From contig JAOAKH010000009.1 of assembly GCA_026413755.1 (NCBI GenBank), positions 1-64,000 of the forward strand: a DNA stretch of 64,000 nucleotides. The letters run 5' to 3'. The notes beneath the pieces are model-generated. The model worked only from the letters and a program-made list of their open reading frames with translations, did not search any database and had not been told where the DNA came from. Made by a program: the position numbers and the translations under genes. The stretch is from Acidilobaceae archaeon. GTDB taxonomy: Archaea; Thermoproteota; Thermoprotei_A; Sulfolobales; Acidilobaceae. Below, in pieces: positions 35,380 through 44,180 of the stretch (the first letter of the stretch is position 1; each line of letters opens with the position of its first letter).

Positions 35380-38070
35380 CTAGCTGTCCTTGCTCTCAGA
35401 GCCTAATATCTTGTGCAGACTGCCCCTCCCCGTTATCTCCTCCCACTCCACGCCAAAGGACTCCAGTATCTGCTCGAAGGCCGTCTTCATGTGCTCCACA
35501 TACTTGTTTACGTCCAGCTCTGGCAGTTTTGCCAGTGCCACTGGCTTCACTCCTAGGGAATCCTTCGTCTTCACGAAAGATATGATGCTGCCCCTGCTCA
35601 CCTGTATGCCCTCGCTCTGCAGCATCCTGGCGGCCTTCACATGCTGAGGCGTGGTCTTCCTGTACTTCTCGGGATCTTTCGACAGCATAACCCTTATCGC
35701 CAGCTCGTCCAGCATGTACCCCCTGCTCTTCACCTTCTTGTACATATCCCTTAGCCTCTCCTTGATCTTCTCCAGCACCTTGTAGGCGCTCTCTGGGTCC
35801 TCCAGCTCTTTGAGGAGCTCCACAACGTTCTTGAACTCGCTCTTAATGAACTCGGGCGTGTTGCTCTTCTTCCCTACCATGCCCTTTATGACCACCTCCC
35901 CCTTCTCCGTCACGCCTATGTAGTTCTTCTTGAGCCCCCCGAAGAGCACCACCTTGAACTTCTTGTCCAGCTCTAGCTCCAGCCCGTGCTCCTCCGCCAC
36001 GTACTTCACCAGATGCTCCAGGTCCTCTTTCTTCGGATCCCAAACGAATATGCTATCAGTGTCCCCGTAAATGATGTACAAAGATCTCTCCTCGGCCACC
36101 TTCAGAGTCTCCCTCAGCACAGTCCTCCCTATTGCCGTCACGCTCTCTGCGACAGGGAGGCTATAGAAGGGGAAGGCCTCGTTGCCAAAGACTCCGTAGC
36201 TGGCGTTTATGTACACCTTTAGCGCGGACTGTACAGTGTCGTACCATCTTCTCACGTCGTCGGGGATCCCCTCTTCCTTCGCCCTCTTCTTGTACACCTT
36301 CACCCTGAAGTCCCTCAGCAGGCCCACTATCTCGCTCGTTATTCCCCTGAAGTCCATGCATACCTTGTAGCCCACCTCGGGTATTGTCTCTTTCTCCTTG
36401 CACTTCGGGTTCTCTATGGTTTCATAGCTCAAGTTCCAGTTCTTCACTATTGAGGGGTACAGGCTGGCATAGTCTAGCACCGCCACTTTGAAGAATATGC
36501 CGCGAGGAGGCTCGAGCACTATGGCGCCCCTGTACCTCTTGTCCTTTATGGTGGCCTTGCTCCTCGCCTCTCCCCCGCTCAACTCCTCCTTGCTCGGGAT
36601 CAGCCAGCTCCTCCTCCTGTGCTCCCAGTTCATGAGGCCCCTGATCCAGGTGGACACCTGGTGCCTCGTGACGTCCTCTATGCCCAGTTTGCTTATCCTC
36701 ATGACCATGATTATGAGGTTCCAGACGAGGTCGTTGGAGAACGTAGTGAGATCCCTGGTTATCATGGCGTCCCTGGCGTTGTACTCTATGAGTTTGCTTA
36801 GGCTGACCTTCGAGACGACGTCCTCCAGCTTTACCTTGCCCACTCCCAACAGCGCCTCTGCCACGGCTTCTAGCTTCAGCTCCCTGTACTTGCTACCAAA
36901 GGCGTAGACCTGGAGGGCCTTTATGCCGAACAGCTTGCGAAGGTCTACGTGAAGGGAGTGGCGGAAGGTCATTAAGTCCTCGTGAGCTTCTATAGGTATA
37001 TAGTACTCGTCAACCCCCAAGCTGAGGAGCCTATTGTATATGTAAGGTAGGTCGAAGTTGTCGCCGTTGAAGGTGAGGATCACAGGGTATTGCTCGAGCT
37101 CCCTCATGAGCTCCAGGAGGAGCGCCCTCTCCGAGTCAAATATCTCTACCTCTGTGACCCCTTCAGGCACCTCCTCTAGAGTAGTCCCCTCCCGATATAG
37201 CAGGAAGACCTTCACCCTCCCCTCGTTGTCTGCTAGCGCGACGCTGATGACAGGGTAAGGGGCCTTTGAGGGATCGGGTACCCTGCCCGCCTCGGGCGTA
37301 TATACCTCCACGTCTATGGCTGCCCTTTTGACTCTCGGGGGCCTCTGCTCAAAGAGGAACGCTAGTTCTTGGACCATCTCGGCGAACTCCTTGGACTCGC
37401 CCGCCGCTATGTCCATAACGGCAGAAAGGAACTTCTGATCTATCTCCCACCCTGCTCTCTCTAGCTTCCTGGACGCTCTGTACTTCATGCCAGGCACGAG
37501 GAGGTTGTCTAAGATGTAGTTGTGATGATACCTTATGTCTGCCTCCCAGACGCCATAACCCTTCTCTGCCACTACCGCCCTGAGTCTCCTTACTGCTAAA
37601 GGATCCCTCACTATTATCTTGGTGAACTTCTGTCTCTCTCTCCTCAAGGGGTGGAACTTGCTGACCACGTCTACCTGTACGATCAAGCTGCTGTCCTCTG
37701 AGCTCAGTCCCAATTTCTGTAGATCTTCTGAGCTAGCGTCCGTTATGAAGTAGGGCTTATGATCTGTTCTGTCTACCCACCTCACCAGCCTCCCATCTTC
37801 CCCTACGAGGAACGCCACGGCCTTGTTTAGCCTCCCCTCATATCTTACCTCCAGCAAGTAGCCCTCAAACTGTTGAGCCCCGTTGTGCAGCTCCCCGAGG
37901 GACCACGTAGGGACCGCTTTCTCCTCCCTTCTCTCCTTTAACTCTCTAGCCGATCGTGTTTCTTCTGCCGAGAGGCTGTCTATGATGGTCCTAATCCTCT
38001 CCCTTGCCTCCTCGCTCCTCTGCATGTACTCATCTAGCGTCCTGGTCCTCCCCACCCTCGGCCCTAGCAA
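35380..38070 (-). CDS. polB: DNA polymerase B family (PolB1-type replicative polymerase)
   Basis: 896 residues. The 3'-5' exonuclease motifs are AAIDVEVYTPE (Exo I), LTFNGDNFDLPYI (Exo II) and YNARDAMIT (Exo III). The polymerase motifs are DYASLYPSIVKNWNL (A), SALKVYINASYGVFG (B) and YGDTDSIFV (C). All catalytic acids are present, so it should be an active proofreading polymerase, not one of the inactivated PolB2/3 forms. The N-terminal 60 residues are charged and poorly conserved; TTG 38070 is nominal, and a later ATG (38025) is possible. It probably works with the PCNAs in this window. Confidence 0.96.
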   Translation of the reverse strand: MLGPRVGRTRTLDEYMQRSEEARERIRTIIDSLSAEETRSARELKERREEKAVPTWSLGELHNGAQQFEGYLLEVRYEGRLNKAVAFLVGEDGRLVRWVDRTDHKPYFITDASSEDLQKLGLSSEDSSLIVQVDVVSKFHPLRRERQKFTKIIVRDPLAVRRLRAVVAEKGYGVWEADIRYHHNYILDNLLVPGMKYRASRKLERAGWEIDQKFLSAVMDIAAGESKEFAEMVQELAFLFEQRPPRVKRAAIDVEVYTPEAGRVPDPSKAPYPVISVALADNEGRVKVFLLYREGTTLEEVPEGVTEVEIFDSERALLLELMRELEQYPVILTFNGDNFDLPYIYNRLLSLGVDEYYIPIEAHEDLMTFRHSLHVDLRKLFGIKALQVYAFGSKYRELKLEAVAEALLGVGKVKLEDVVSKVSLSKLIEYNARDAMITRDLTTFSNDLVWNLIIMVMRISKLGIEDVTRHQVSTWIRGLMNWEHRRRSWLIPSKEELSGGEARSKATIKDKRYRGAIVLEPPRGIFFKVAVLDYASLYPSIVKNWNLSYETIENPKCKEKETIPEVGYKVCMDFRGITSEIVGLLRDFRVKVYKKRAKEEGIPDDVRRWYDTVQSALKVYINASYGVFGNEAFPFYSLPVAESVTAIGRTVLRETLKVAEERSLYIIYGDTDSIFVWDPKKEDLEHLVKYVAEEHGLELELDKKFKVVLFGGLKKNYIGVTEKGEVVIKGMVGKKSNTPEFIKSEFKNVVELLKELEDPESAYKVLEKIKERLRDMYKKVKSRGYMLDELAIRVMLSKDPEKYRKTTPQHVKAARMLQSEGIQVSRGSIISFVKTKDSLGVKPVALAKLPELDVNKYVEHMKTAFEQILESFGVEWEEITGRGSLHKILGSESKDS

Positions 38071-38157
38071 TGATAGGAGGCCGCAGTCTATTAGGTCGCC
38101 GCCGGTCTCTATATGTGCTTATTAACCCAGACGCGCCTCTACCGAGCGGTGACGCCA

Positions 38158-38463
38158 ATGGCGATAGGCCAGATACTGGGCTACCTGGGCGGCGCGCTGG
38201 CAGTAGTCTCAGGGCTAGTTAGCATAGCTCTTCAGAGACCCCTCATTTCCATTCTTACTGGGCTAGAGTTAGGCTTCATCCCGGCAAGCTTGCTACCTGT
38301 GCTCGGAGCTATAGGTGTGATCGGCGGCCTTGTAGCCCTCTACTTCTCGTACAGAAGGGAGCCTCTCTACGTCATAGTAGGAGGAGTGTTAGGCCTGGCT
38401 CCGCCCTGCGCCCTCTCCTTACTTGCCATCATTGGCGGTCTCCTCATGATGAGAGAGAAGTGA
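38158..38463 (+). CDS. Small hydrophobic membrane protein
   Basis: 101 residues, glycine- and leucine-rich, with three or four membrane segments (about 5-24, 30-58, 70-96). A short basic loop YFSYRREPLY lies between segments, and it ends MMREK. I do not recognise the family. ATG 38158 has GGTGA 5 bases upstream and a TATA-like CTTATTAAC about 35 bases upstream. It diverges from polB and overlaps the converging reductase gene by 20 bases. Confidence 0.7.
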   Translation: MAIGQILGYLGGALAVVSGLVSIALQRPLISILTGLELGFIPASLLPVLGAIGVIGGLVALYFSYRREPLYVIVGGVLGLAPPCALSLLAIIGGLLMMREK

Positions 38464-39532
38464 GGTTACGCAAGGCCTTTAGCGGTATTTTTTCGTGCTC
38501 GTCATAGTCTACGCCCCTCAGCGCTTTCTCCCATCCCAGCATGGAGGCAAGGGCCACCAAAGCTCCCATGGACCTGCTTCCCAGGAGCAGCCTGGAGAGA
38601 AGGTACTGCTTCCTCAGCTTTGACGCCACCCACTCGAGTGCCCTGCTCATTGCCTCGTTTAGCTCGACGCCTCTCTCGTATAGCCTCACTGCTAGCTCTG
38701 CCGCCAAGGAGTTAGGGTACAGCCCGCCGCCCGTGAGGGGTTTGTTCATGCCCCCCGCGTCTCCCACTACGTGGACTACCCCTGCGCTAAGCTCCCTCGC
38801 AGGAGGCCCTAGTATCACGGGGCCCCCGTATGCCCTTCTCCTCTCCCGGAGGCCGAACAGCGCCTCTAGGACCCTCAGAGAGGGCCCCAGCAGCTCCGGC
38901 CGCGGGGACGCGAGGCCTGCTATCACCACGTCCCCAGCCCCTACCAGCCAGGAGAAGAAGCCCGGCGCCAGCTTCTCGTCGAAGATCACCTGGATCTCCT
39001 TCAGGCCGAGATGGTTGCTGTACTCCGCGTTGATCCCGCGTAGGGGCGCTCCGGAGAAGCCTATGGAAAGGTCCTTCCTCAGGGAGCCGCCGTAGCCCTC
39101 TGCTAGGACTACTATATCAAATTTTCCGGAAGAGCTCCCCGCCTCCACCCTCCCCTCTCGAGATATGCTAGTAACTCTCCTCCCTTCAAACCTGAGGCCC
39201 AGGGAGAACGCCTCTTCCAGCATGAGCTCCTCTAGCCTGGTCCTCTCGAGCTTGTATATCCTCCCCTTCACGTCCACCCAAAGCGAGCGCCCGCCGCCTA
39301 CCAGCCTGAGGCCCTCGTAAGAGCTCACGGCGCTCTCCCAAGCGGGCCTCCCCACTATTTGCATGACCCTCTCAGACACTATGCCAGTGCAGTGAGGAGG
39401 GTAGCCGACCCTCCCGTGCTCTTCGTAGAGCGTCACGCTTACTCCCGCCTTCAGCAGTTTAAGAGAGAAGATCAGGCCTGCGAAGCCTCCTCCTATGACA
39501 GCTGCCCTCAGCCTCTGCCCCCTACTGCTCAC
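38444..39532 (-). CDS. Geranylgeranyl reductase family flavoprotein
   Basis: 362 residues. The N-terminal FAD site is AAVIGGGFAGLIFSLKLLKAG, followed by the family motif YPPHCTGIVSERV and, later, GDAGGMNKPLTGGGLYPNS. These are typical of archaeal geranylgeranyl reductases that saturate the isoprenoid chains of membrane lipids. Its close relation to FixC-type ETF:quinone oxidoreductases and its place beside etfBA leave electron transfer from ETF as an alternative. GTG 39532 is chosen: a CATATACG TATA box about 25 bases upstream gives a leaderless mRNA. Confidence 0.82.
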   Translation of the reverse strand: MSSRGQRLRAAVIGGGFAGLIFSLKLLKAGVSVTLYEEHGRVGYPPHCTGIVSERVMQIVGRPAWESAVSSYEGLRLVGGGRSLWVDVKGRIYKLERTRLEELMLEEAFSLGLRFEGRRVTSISREGRVEAGSSSGKFDIVVLAEGYGGSLRKDLSIGFSGAPLRGINAEYSNHLGLKEIQVIFDEKLAPGFFSWLVGAGDVVIAGLASPRPELLGPSLRVLEALFGLRERRRAYGGPVILGPPARELSAGVVHVVGDAGGMNKPLTGGGLYPNSLAAELAVRLYERGVELNEAMSRALEWVASKLRKQYLLSRLLLGSRSMGALVALASMLGWEKALRGVDYDEHEKIPLKALRNLTSLSS

Positions 39533-39533
39533 T

Positions 39534-39560
39534 TTTTTTAAGTAAAGCTTTACGTATATG
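39534..39560. promoter_or_regulatory. Divergent promoter for the reductase and etfBA
   Basis: Only 43 bases separate the two starts. TTTTTTAAGTAAAG (39533-39546) is placed to be the TATA box for etfB, starting at 39576. CATATACG (39553-39560, minus strand) is placed for the reductase at 39532. The two core promoters overlap, so transcription in the two directions probably competes or is co-regulated. Confidence 0.6.
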
Positions 39561-39575
39561 ACGAGGCGCAAGGAA

Positions 39576-40373
39576 ATGAAAGACATAGTGGTGCTCGTCA
39601 AGGCCTCCTTGAACCCCGAGATCGTGAGGCAAGCCGCCGAGGGGAAGTTCGATGTGGACTACACGCCCTTGAAGATCTCTGACATAGATAGGAACGCGTT
39701 GGAGGAGGCCTCCAGGCTAAAGGCCGTCCTCGGCGGGAAGGTATATGCCATTTCCGTCCTTAGCTGGGGGCCCGTGAAAGCTAGGGACAAGGACGTGAGG
39801 CTGGCTGTCCAGGAGGCCTTGGCCAAGGTCGCCGACGAGGCTTACCTTGTGGAAGACGACGAGATTTTGCCCACAGATCAGGTCGTAGTGGCCAATGCAA
39901 TAGCGGCCCTCGTGAAGGCAAAAGGGCTAAGGCCTGCGATAGTGTTAGCAGGGGAGGCTAGCGTTGACGAGTCCACGTCGCAGGTCCCAGCTAGGGTGGC
40001 CGCAAAGCTGGGATACTCCTTTGTGGGCCATGTGAACAAGATATTGGAAGTCAAGGAGGGCAGGGTAGTAGTAGAGAGGGACGTGGAGGAGTACTACGAG
40101 GTGCTGGAAGTCTCGCTGCCTGCCGTGATCAGCGTTACCCAGAGCATCAACGAGCCTAGGCCCCCCACGCTGATCCAGATAAGGATGGCCTCGAAGAAGC
40201 CCCTCCATGGGCTGAGCGCCAAAGAGCTCGGCGTGAGCAAACCGAGGAGGAGCATAGTGGAGATGAAGGTAGTGACCACCACTAGGAAGCAAGTAGTAAT
40301 AGAAGAGGCTAATGTAGAGAGAGCTGTAGAGAAGCTCCTAGAGCTCCTGGAAAAGGAGGGGGTGCTGAAGTGA
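39576..40373 (+). CDS. etfB: Electron transfer flavoprotein, beta subunit
   Basis: 265 residues. It starts MKDIVVLVKASLNPEIV, then GKVYAISVLSWGPV, VVVANAIAALVKAKGL, LAGEASVDESTSQVPARVAAKLG (cited in parts) and SVTQSINEPRPPTLIQI. Beta subunits hold AMP or a second FAD in bifurcating types. ATG 39576 has AAGGA before it and agrees with the predicted transcript start; the ATG at 39558 lies too near the TATA box. Confidence 0.93.
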   Translation: MKDIVVLVKASLNPEIVRQAAEGKFDVDYTPLKISDIDRNALEEASRLKAVLGGKVYAISVLSWGPVKARDKDVRLAVQEALAKVADEAYLVEDDEILPTDQVVVANAIAALVKAKGLRPAIVLAGEASVDESTSQVPARVAAKLGYSFVGHVNKILEVKEGRVVVERDVEEYYEVLEVSLPAVISVTQSINEPRPPTLIQIRMASKKPLHGLSAKELGVSKPRRSIVEMKVVTTTRKQVVIEEANVERAVEKLLELLEKEGVLK

Positions 40374-41269
40374 AGTCGGTGTTGGTAGTCTCTCAGGCCC
40401 CCGAAGACGTCGGGGAGCTCCTGAATGCCGCGAGGCCCTTCGGGGAGCCGGCGATCCTCGCTTTCCAGCACTCTGCTGAGAGGGCAGAGGAGGTCGCAGA
40501 GTACGGGCACATAGTATACAGGCTAAGGAGCGATAGGCCGGAGGCCTTGCTGGCTGCCGCGAAGAAGCTCTACGAAGAGCTGAGGCCTCAGCTAATACTG
40601 GGGCCCTCTACGAAGAACTCAAGGGACGGCCTCGCGCTCCTCGCAGGGCTCTACGACCTGCCGCTGGCTTCTGAGGTAACTCAGCTAGAAGACGCAGGGG
40701 ACTACGTGGTGTACTCCAGAGGCTTCATGAGCGAGAGGGTTATCATGAAGGCAAAGGTCCCGAAGCCTGCGGTTATGCTCTTGAAGCAGAAGGCGTTTGC
40801 GCCCTCAGAGAAGGGGGGTAAGGGGGAGATAGTGGAGCTGGGCGCGGAGAGCAGCGTGAGGCTGCTGGAGAGGAGGCCAAAGGAGTTCTCAGGGATCAGA
40901 ATAGAGGACGCGCAGGTAGTGGTAGGCGTGGGAAGGGGCTTCAGGAGCAAGGAGGATCTGAAGCTAGCCTTCGAGCTGGCTAGGGCACTGGGAGGACAGG
41001 TGGGGGCCACGAGGCCCATAGCCACAGACCTTAAGTGGCTGCCGGAAGACGTGTGGATAGGCATAAGCGGCAAGAGGATAGCGCCTAAGCTATACATAGC
41101 GGTGGGCGTCAGTGGTGCCCCCCAGCACATGGCAGGGGTTTCAGATGCTAAAGTAATAGTAGCTATAAACAAGGACAAGAGCGCCCCCATATTCAAGTAC
41201 GCCGATTACGGCATCGTTGGGGACCTCTACAAGGTACTGCCAGCCCTCATAGCTAGGCTAAAGAAATAG
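40370..41269 (+). CDS. etfA: Electron transfer flavoprotein, alpha subunit
   Basis: 299 residues. FAD-binding features of the C-terminal domain are VGVGRGFRSKEDLKLAFELA, GATRPIATDLKWLPEDVWIG, SGAPQHMAGVSDAKVIVAIN and KDKSAPIFKYADYGIVGD. It starts at GTG 40370, overlapping the etfB stop (GTGA). The heterodimer should accept electrons from acyl-CoA or other flavin dehydrogenases. No dehydrogenase gene is adjacent. Confidence 0.95.
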   Translation: MKSVLVVSQAPEDVGELLNAARPFGEPAILAFQHSAERAEEVAEYGHIVYRLRSDRPEALLAAAKKLYEELRPQLILGPSTKNSRDGLALLAGLYDLPLASEVTQLEDAGDYVVYSRGFMSERVIMKAKVPKPAVMLLKQKAFAPSEKGGKGEIVELGAESSVRLLERRPKEFSGIRIEDAQVVVGVGRGFRSKEDLKLAFELARALGGQVGATRPIATDLKWLPEDVWIGISGKRIAPKLYIAVGVSGAPQHMAGVSDAKVIVAINKDKSAPIFKYADYGIVGDLYKVLPALIARLKK

Positions 41270-41334
41270 GCTCCCCTATAAACCCCCCTACTCCGTTATA
41301 AACCTCTAATGTCGTGTTTTTCGGGGCGAGGAGC

Positions 41335-42075
41335 GTGAGGCTTCTGTACGACAAGGCAGAGAAGTTTAAGTACCTAACGCACGCAATCTCAAGGCTACAC
41401 GATGAGGTATACCTAGAGGTGAGCAGGGACAGCGTTAGGTTCTGGGTGATGAGCCCAGACAAGACAGCTATGGCCTTCGTTCGCCTTCCCTCTCATGCCT
41501 TCTCCGACTTCGAGGTGGAGTCGGAGGTAACGATGGCGATCTCTTCGGAGGAGCTGGACAGGATAGCAAGGAGGGCGATAAGAGGGGACGCGCTGTTGCT
41601 GGAGAGCAAAGGGGAGCTCCTCGAGGCCGCGCTCCTAAACAGGGACAAGGGGATAGAGAGGCGTTTCTCCCTCTCCTCAAGTCTCAGGGAGGAGAGGTTC
41701 AAAGACATAAGGCTGAAGCCGGAAGTGGAGTTCGTCATGAGCTCAGAGGACTTCGGGCTCCTGCTAGGAGACATAAAGCTCGTGAGCGACAGCGTCACGT
41801 TCAAGGCAGAAAATGAAGAAGTGAGGGTGATCGCGAGGGGAGAGGAGAAGGAGTACACGTGGATCCTCAGAAGGGGAGATCCGCTTTTAGACCTGAGGGT
41901 AGAGGGGCCAGCAGAGGCCTCCTACTCCAGGTCCTCCCTGGAGATAGCCTCCAGGCCCGCCTCTGCGGCAGAGGAGATTAGGCTGGCTTACGCAACTGAG
42001 AGACCCTTAAGGATGAGCTTTGCTATAGCCGGAGAGGAAGTAATGGTAATATATGTGGCGCCGCTGGCAGAGTAG
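41335..42075 (+). CDS. pcn: DNA sliding clamp PCNA (second paralogue)
   Basis: 246 residues. It starts VRLLYDKAEKFKYLTHAISR (read as M first), then VRFWVMSPDKTAMAFVRLPS and the conserved RLAYATERPLRMSFAIAG and VIYVAPLAE at the end. It differs strongly from the clamp gene at 787-1533, as the subunits of a heterotrimer do. GTG 41335 fits the family N-terminus; a GTG at 41314 lies at or upstream of the predicted transcript start given the TTATAAAC box at about 41296-41303. A third subunit would be expected elsewhere in the genome. Confidence 0.92.
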   Translation: MRLLYDKAEKFKYLTHAISRLHDEVYLEVSRDSVRFWVMSPDKTAMAFVRLPSHAFSDFEVESEVTMAISSEELDRIARRAIRGDALLLESKGELLEAALLNRDKGIERRFSLSSSLREERFKDIRLKPEVEFVMSSEDFGLLLGDIKLVSDSVTFKAENEEVRVIARGEEKEYTWILRRGDPLLDLRVEGPAEASYSRSSLEIASRPASAAEEIRLAYATERPLRMSFAIAGEEVMVIYVAPLAE

Positions 42076-42087
42076 GGGAGGCCACAA

Positions 42088-43704
42088 ATGAACAAGGTAG
42101 TCGACGTAGACGAGGCCTTGGCAAGCATAAAGGACGGCTCTGTAGTGGCCATTTCAGGCTTTAACGTGGCCGTGCTGCCAGAGTACCTCCTGCTGAAGCT
42201 CTACGACAAGTACAAAAAGACAGGGCACCCGAGGGACCTCTTCCTCATAGCAGAGGCATTCCCCGGAGCGCCGGGGAGAGGTATCGACCGTATTGCGAGG
42301 GACATGCTCAACACGGGAGACTTTGGCTTCATCCGAGGGCTCCTCTTTCCTTTCTACGGCTTCAGCGAAGCCCTCCAGAAGATGATCTTGGAGAACATGA
42401 TAGAGGCGTACTCCTGGGGGCTTGGTATAGTTTCCTACTGGTTCAGAGAGGTGGGCAGTGGGAGGCCAGGGGTGCTCACGAAGGTAGGGCTCGGCAGCAT
42501 ATTCGACCCGAGAAGGGAGGGAGGAGCGCTTAACGAGCTGGCGCGCAAGAGGAGGACCGCCGTAGTAGAGATAGTGTATGTGGGAGACGAGAGGTACCTG
42601 CTCTACAGGGCTCCTAAGCCCAACGTAGCCTTAGTGAGGGGGAGCACTGCAGACGAAATAGGCAACCTCACCATGGAGGATGAGGCAGTGTATGGTACAG
42701 CCCTCAACATAGTACAGGCAACAAAGGCCCTGCCGAACAAGGGAGTGGCCATAGCCCAGGTCCTCAGGCTTGCTCTCTTTGGCAGCCTTAGGCCTCAGTA
42801 CGTGGTGATCCCGGGGCCGCTGATAGACTACATAGTCGTAGCCCCCCGCGAGTACCACAAACAAACGGCAAGTATAGACTACGACCCAACGATCAGCGGA
42901 AGAATCATACCTCCGCCCTGGGCTCCCCGCGAGCCCAAGCCTCTGGACGTGAGGAAGGTCGTGGCGAGGAGGGTTCTGCTGGAGCTGGTAAACGTAGTGA
43001 AGGAGGAGGGGAGACCTATAATAATAAACCTGGGCATAGGAATACCTGCAGAGGTCTCAGATCTCATCGCAGAAGAGGGGCTCTCAAATTACATATACTC
43101 TACCGTAGAGTCTGGACCTTGGGGAGGGGTCTCACTCCACGGCCCGGACTTTGGGGCAGCGAGGGGGCCTTTTGCCATACTCTCCATGCCAGACCAGTTC
43201 AGCCTCTACGAGGGCGGCATAATAGACGCTGCCTCTCTCGGCTTTCTCCAGGTTGACGAGGAGGGCAGCGTTAACCCGTCTATGCTCCCAGGCCGCGTTC
43301 CCGGACCCGGAGGGTTCCCTGTCATAGCCGACGGAGCTCCTAGGCTCATTTTTGCCGGCGAGTTCACTGCGGGCAGCAAGGAAATAATCATAAGAGATGG
43401 GGAGATAAAAATAGAGAGGGACGGTAACATAACGAAGTTCGTGAAGAGGGTCTATAAGGTGATCTGGAGCGGTAGGGAGGGGATCAGGAGAGGCCAGAAG
43501 GTGCTATATGTGACAGAGAGGGCCGTCTTCAGGCTCACAGAGGAGGGGCTCGAGCTCATAGAGGTCGCGCCCGGGGTAGACCTTGAGAAACACATATTGA
43601 GCAGAATGGAGTTCAAGCCGGCGGTAAAGAAGGTGGACGTCATGGACAAGAGGATATTTATGAATGAGCCCATGAGACTACGCGAGGAGTTGAAGGGGCT
43701 CTGA
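42088..43704 (+). CDS. Family I CoA-transferase (fused subunits, acetate/propionate CoA-transferase-like)
   Basis: 538 residues. The two halves of family I CoA-transferases are fused. The N-terminal half has SGFNVAVLPEYLLLKLYD and RGSTADEIGNLTMEDEAVYG. The C-terminal half has INLGIGIPAEVSDLI and the catalytic glutamate in YSTVESGPWGG. It moves CoA between a carboxylic acid and an acyl-CoA; the pair of acids is unknown. It follows the second PCNA after 12 bases, so it may share that transcript. The ETF upstream and degenerate thiolases elsewhere suggest acyl-CoA metabolism. Confidence 0.88.
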   Translation: MNKVVDVDEALASIKDGSVVAISGFNVAVLPEYLLLKLYDKYKKTGHPRDLFLIAEAFPGAPGRGIDRIARDMLNTGDFGFIRGLLFPFYGFSEALQKMILENMIEAYSWGLGIVSYWFREVGSGRPGVLTKVGLGSIFDPRREGGALNELARKRRTAVVEIVYVGDERYLLYRAPKPNVALVRGSTADEIGNLTMEDEAVYGTALNIVQATKALPNKGVAIAQVLRLALFGSLRPQYVVIPGPLIDYIVVAPREYHKQTASIDYDPTISGRIIPPPWAPREPKPLDVRKVVARRVLLELVNVVKEEGRPIIINLGIGIPAEVSDLIAEEGLSNYIYSTVESGPWGGVSLHGPDFGAARGPFAILSMPDQFSLYEGGIIDAASLGFLQVDEEGSVNPSMLPGRVPGPGGFPVIADGAPRLIFAGEFTAGSKEIIIRDGEIKIERDGNITKFVKRVYKVIWSGREGIRRGQKVLYVTERAVFRLTEEGLELIEVAPGVDLEKHILSRMEFKPAVKKVDVMDKRIFMNEPMRLREELKGL

Positions 43705-43715
43705 AAGGAGCATAC

Positions 43716-44180
43716 GTGCTCCTCTTTCACGTTTGCGACTCTGAGGTAAGGGTGGGCTCCCTAGGCCTCCTCCGCTTTGGAGGCACTTACTTGTACTTAG
43801 GGAGCGCGAGGGGGCCCGGCGGCATTATGGCTAGACTCTCCAGGCACTTGTCGAAGGAGAAGAGGCTGCGCTGGCACATAGACTACATCACCTCCCTTTC
43901 GTGCTCTAGGCCCCTCCTGGCTCTCTACGCAGAGTCCCCGCAGGACTTGGAGGAGCGCCTGGCCCGAGAGCTCCTCAGGTCCCCCTGCCTCAGGGCCTCG
44001 TATACCGGCTTTGGTTCCAGCGACAGGGCCAGCCCCACTCACCTGTTCTCCTGTACGTGTAACCTAGAGAGCTGTGCTGCAGAGGCAGCAGAGTCCATGA
44101 GGAGGTTGGGGCTCATGCCGAAGGCCCTTTATTTATCCTCCGAGCTCACGGTCTGGGGAGAGGGCCTTGATTTCAGATGA
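43716..44180 (+). CDS. DUF123 protein (GIY-YIG-like)
   Basis: 154 residues of the DUF123 family, a GIY-YIG-related fold that in some bacteria is fused to endonuclease III, so a DNA-repair link is possible. Signs are RVGSLGLLRFGGTYLYLGSA, RLSRHLSKEKRLRWHIDY and a Cys-rich THLFSCTCNLESC. GTG 43716 has AAAGGAG 5 bases before it; the preceding codons (ALKGAY) also resemble the family N-terminus, so a CTG start at 43701 is possible. Its 3' end overlaps the aminotransferase by 14 bases. Confidence 0.83.
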   Translation: MLLFHVCDSEVRVGSLGLLRFGGTYLYLGSARGPGGIMARLSRHLSKEKRLRWHIDYITSLSCSRPLLALYAESPQDLEERLARELLRSPCLRASYTGFGSSDRASPTHLFSCTCNLESCAAEAAESMRRLGLMPKALYLSSELTVWGEGLDFR

